DNA of 64,000 nucleotides from assembly GCA_937949615.1 (NCBI GenBank), contig CALEDQ010000029.1, forward strand, positions 62,001 through 126,000, in the 5' to 3' direction. This stretch comes from an uncultured bacterium. Lineage in GTDB: Bacteria; Muiribacteriota; Ozemobacteria; Ozemobacterales; Ozemobacteraceae. The position numbers were made by a program, and so were the translations under genes. This document shows, piece after piece, positions 62,910-64,000 of the stretch. Below the pieces are notes generated by a model. The model saw nothing but the letters and a program-made list of their open reading frames with translations, did not search any database and was not told the DNA's origin. Position 1 is the stretch's first letter, and every line of letters starts with the position of its first letter.

Positions 62910-63263
62910 ATGCAAACTGGAAACGAAACATGGAAATGGGGCGTAGTCTTCATACTGCTGGCCATTTTTCTGATTACCGCCAATCAGGCCTATCAACACG
63001 TCACCAGTCAGGAGCATTTTGAACCACCTGATGACTATCTCAAGGGCGATTCCTGGGATATCGAGCATCAGAGCGGACCTGGCGCCGGCCAGGCGATTCA
63101 GCTGCCACCGGCTGAACTGGATGAACCCTCTGAGCCTCTGACCGGTTCTCATTCAATAATTCCGCCCGGCGATGAAGACGCAGAGATTCAGCCTGACGAA
63201 GTCAACTGGGATAACCTGCAGGAACCGCTGAAAGCCCCCGCCAATGAAGAAAAAGCCCCTTAA
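62910..63263 (+). CDS. Small single-pass membrane protein of the pilus operon
   Basis: 117 residues. One N-terminal membrane helix (WGVVFILLAIFLITANQAYQ), then an acidic Pro/Glu/Asp-rich and probably disordered periplasmic tail. In pilus operons the place after PilO belongs to PilP, a lipoprotein; this has no lipobox and no visible PilP beta-domain, so I leave it unnamed. AGGAGA precedes the ATG by 7 nt. It overlaps the next gene by 20 bases. Confidence 0.7.
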   Translation: MQTGNETWKWGVVFILLAIFLITANQAYQHVTSQEHFEPPDDYLKGDSWDIEHQSGPGAGQAIQLPPAELDEPSEPLTGSHSIIPPGDEDAEIQPDEVNWDNLQEPLKAPANEEKAP

Positions 63264-64000
63264 AAAGACAGTTCTGTTCGCCATGATGGCTCTTTCTGCG
63301 CAGCTTGGCGGCGCGGAACTTTCGCCATCGTTGCGTGAAGCCGAACGGCTTTATCAGAGTGGCAGATTCGAAGAGGCTTCGGCCAGAGCTCTCGAAATTC
63401 ATCGCTACTTTCCCGAAGATCTTCAGACTCTTCTGGTTCTTGGCATGAGCGATTTTCATGCGGGCAATTACCTCAAATCATCAGACTGGTTCAGATCTGC
63501 CGCCCGCCAGGCGCCGAAACATCCGATTGTATTGCGGTATACAGAGCTTCTGCGAGAAATCGAGTATCGCATGGGGCCATTCAGCCGCGACCCAGACCGC
63601 CAGAATCTGGCAGACGGCAAAACCACCGCCGATTTTTACAAAAGAGGCTATTTCGGTCCGTCGCTCCCTGTACCGTCAGACATGGAAAACCAGTGGGCAA
63701 AGAGTACCGCCCTCGAACCGGTTCTGATCAGACAGCCACTTCCGGGTACAGCAACCATATTCGCAGAAATTGACCGGCCACCTTCGGAACTGGCACTGCC
63801 GACTCCTTATCCCTCACTTGAAAGCATTCTTTCGTCTGAAGCGGTCGCCGAAATGGCCGAAAAGGCACTCGAAAGCAAGGAATACCAGAAGTCATACCTG
63901 TTTTTTTCACAGCTGGCCGCCTCGGCACCGCAGAATCGGCGCTATCTTATCGGAAAAGCCGAAGCAGCGTTTCACATGAAACGTTACCGTCAGGTTCTTG
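63244..64000 (+). CDS. Exported TPR-containing protein, 3' end beyond the window
   Basis: I read about 252 codons from the ATG at 63244 to the window end without a stop. A basic start and hydrophobic stretch (MKKKPLKKTVLFAMMALSAQ, cleaved near GGA) suggest export. Then TPR-like helices (LREAERLYQSGRFEEASARA; LVLGMSDFHAGNYLKSSDWF) and, near the end, a second repeat block (AEMAEKALESKEYQKSYLFF). In this position a PilQ-type secretin or its partner would be expected; no secretin domain is visible in the part present. Confidence 0.72.
   Translation, partial: MKKKPLKKTVLFAMMALSAQLGGAELSPSLREAERLYQSGRFEEASARALEIHRYFPEDLQTLLVLGMSDFHAGNYLKSSDWFRSAARQAPKHPIVLRYTELLREIEYRMGPFSRDPDRQNLADGKTTADFYKRGYFGPSLPVPSDMENQWAKSTALEPVLIRQPLPGTATIFAEIDRPPSELALPTPYPSLESILSSEAVAEMAEKALESKEYQKSYLFFSQLAASAPQNRRYLIGKAEAAFHMKRYRQVL

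Noticed and set aside
1..64000. tRNA, rRNA, CRISPR arrays, prophage
   Set aside because: I looked for cloverleaf-type sequences, regularly spaced repeats and phage genes in the intergenic regions and saw none; a tool-based scan could still find a degenerate tRNA.

Overview
The window looks like chromosome from a motile, Gram-negative-type (diderm) bacterium of moderate GC content and high coding density. Evidence for two membranes is a compact lipid A/outer-membrane operon (bamA, ompH, lpxD, lpxC-fabZ fusion, lpxA) plus several exported proteins and lipoproteins. Evidence for motility is a block of large flagellins with flgK, flgL, flgM, flgN, fliW and csrA. Two type IV pilus/type II secretion-type gene sets lie on either side. 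The combination (Bacillus-like comF-flgM-flgN-flgK-flgL-fliW-csrA-flagellin order together with LPS genes and an LpxC-FabZ fusion) suggests a deep-branching diderm phylum; Candidatus Riflebacteria/Ozemobacteria is a guess only. No rRNA, tRNA, CRISPR array, prophage or insertion sequence was seen.

Layout. 1-2.7 kb (minus): the N-terminal part of purD, cut by the window edge, and an exported glycine-zipper protein. 2.8-8.0 kb (plus): a BsuPI-domain exported protein, a PilB/GspE ATPase with a roughly 600-residue repeat-bearing C-terminal extension, and an overlapping PP2C-like membrane-anchored phosphatase. 8.0-10.9 kb: inorganic pyrophosphatase (minus), hisS and a small protein with a sigma-28-like promoter (plus). 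11-29.6 kb (minus): six flagellins of 730-872 residues, one 64-codon ORF carrying the same kind of promoter and leader, and a thioredoxin plus four-domain persulfide oxidoreductase pair. 29.7-37.7 kb (minus): csrA, fliW, giant flgL, flgK, flgN, flgM, comF. 37.9-44.1 kb (minus): the lipid A/Bam operon. 44.5-49.4 kb (plus): a zinc-ribbon DnaB-like helicase, a lipoprotein and a second glycine-zipper protein. 49.6-53.7 kb (minus): a prepilin-like set. 53.8-64 kb (plus): cupin protein, TPR protein, PilB, PilC, a pilin, four minor prepilins, PilM-PilN fusion, PilO-like protein, a small membrane protein and a TPR protein running off the window.

How it fits together. Five flagellins and the 64-codon ORF have a two-hairpin 5' leader: a stem that presents the Shine-Dalgarno sequence in its loop, and a second hairpin with GGA in its loop about 10-25 nt upstream. 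These are the features of CsrA sites, and csrA and fliW are encoded in the same cluster. The simplest reading is a FliW-CsrA-flagellin feedback circuit like that of Bacillus subtilis, extended to a multi-flagellin filament. Sigma-28-type promoters (TAAA, 15-16 nt, NCCGATAN) precede flgM and the 64-codon ORF, with weaker matches before the 182-residue protein and one flagellin; FlgM would be the anti-sigma factor closing the loop. The pilus genes on the right encode most of an assembly machine (ATPase, platform, PilM/N/O and several prepilins), and the left PilB paralogue with its phosphatase partner may be a second, regulated motor.
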